Shown: piece after piece, positions 4,986 to 5,074 of the stretch | How the letters are laid out: each line of letters begins with the position of its first letter | How positions within the stretch are numbered: the first letter of the stretch is position 1 | NCBI GenBank assembly: GCA_945867875.1 | Contig: CAMBJF010000177.1 | Coordinates: 1-5,074 of the forward strand | Length of the DNA: 5,074 nt | Direction: 5' to 3' | From: an uncultured Ruminococcus sp. | Lineage (GTDB): Bacteria > Bacillota > Clostridia > Oscillospirales > Ruminococcaceae | Notes under the pieces: generated by a model | The model's input: the letters and a program-made list of their open reading frames with translations, nothing else | Database searches by the model: none | Told to the model about the DNA's origin: nothing | Made by a program: the position numbers and the translations under genes

Positions 4986-5014
4986 GTCTTTCCCCGCCTG
5001 CGGCGGGGAAAGAC
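4986..5014. repeat. Perfect 13-bp GC-rich hairpin without T-run
   Basis: GTCTTTCCCCGCC (4986-4998) pairs exactly with GGCGGGGAAAGAC (5002-5014) around the triloop TGC. Neither strand has a proper T-run after the stem, so it is not a standard intrinsic terminator. It could be a backup terminator, a transcript-stabilising element or a repetitive extragenic palindrome. It lies 12 bp from the artificial contig end, and stable hairpins of this kind often break assemblies. Confidence 0.6.
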
Positions 5015-5026
5015 ACCCCCTAAATA

Positions 5027-5074
5027 CTGTCTCTTATACACATCTCCGAGCCCACGAGACGCTACGCTATCTCG
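5027..5074. other. Illumina Nextera adapter sequence (assembly artefact)
   Basis: CTGTCTCTTATACACATCT at 5027-5045 is the 19-bp Tn5 mosaic end used in Nextera libraries. CCGAGCCCACGAGAC at 5046-5060 is the read-2 adapter arm, GCTACGCT at 5061-5068 is an 8-nt i7 index (I recall it as N709), and ATCTCG at 5069-5074 begins the P7 primer. These 48 bases are not part of the genome and should be trimmed; no natural transposon is implied. Confidence 0.98.

Noticed and set aside
5027..5045. Tn5/IS50 mosaic end suggesting a natural transposon
   Set aside because: It is directly followed by the Nextera read-2 arm, an index and P7 bases, so it comes from library preparation.

Overview
The window reads as chromosomal DNA of an endospore-type Clostridium-class Firmicute, most likely an Oscillospiraceae/Ruminococcaceae-like bacterium (inference). 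The reasons are a full-length Spo0A, a TepA-type ClpP homologue whose family is essentially confined to Firmicutes, strong Shine-Dalgarno sites, consensus sigma-A promoters, and genes of moderate G+C separated by AT-rich spacers. No mobile element, tRNA, rRNA or CRISPR array is visible.

Left part (1-2927, + strand): a promoter at the left edge precedes five tightly packed genes that end at a strong hairpin terminator. They are a PilZ-like protein (89-745), a ParA/Soj-type ATPase (749-1516), a ComFB-like Cys-motif protein (1549-1989), an unrecognised 78-residue protein overlapping it by 8 nt (1982-2218), and endonuclease III (2227-2877). The first four look like one functional unit: a ParA ATPase without ParB, flanked by members of two families linked to cyclic-dinucleotide sensing. 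This is the part most worth following up. The endonuclease lacks the fourth iron-sulphur cysteine at its usual position.

Middle (2887-4173): the terminator lies between the convergent nth and spo0A genes. Spo0A (complement 2922-3704) is complete, with its receiver aspartate and its DNA-binding domain. About 470 bp of AT-rich DNA separates spo0A from the divergent tepA. It holds candidate spo0A promoters, Spo0A-box-like heptamers, an inverted repeat with a tandem octamer, and a perfect-consensus sigma-A promoter for tepA. The tepA leader can fold over its own Shine-Dalgarno site.

Right part (4174-5074): tepA (GTG start) encodes a ClpP-fold serine protease with its catalytic Ser and His intact; a terminator and a second perfect hairpin follow. 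The last 48 bases (5027-5074) are not genomic. They are the Tn5 mosaic end, the Nextera read-2 adapter, an 8-nt i7 index and the start of the P7 primer, so the contig really ends at about 5026.
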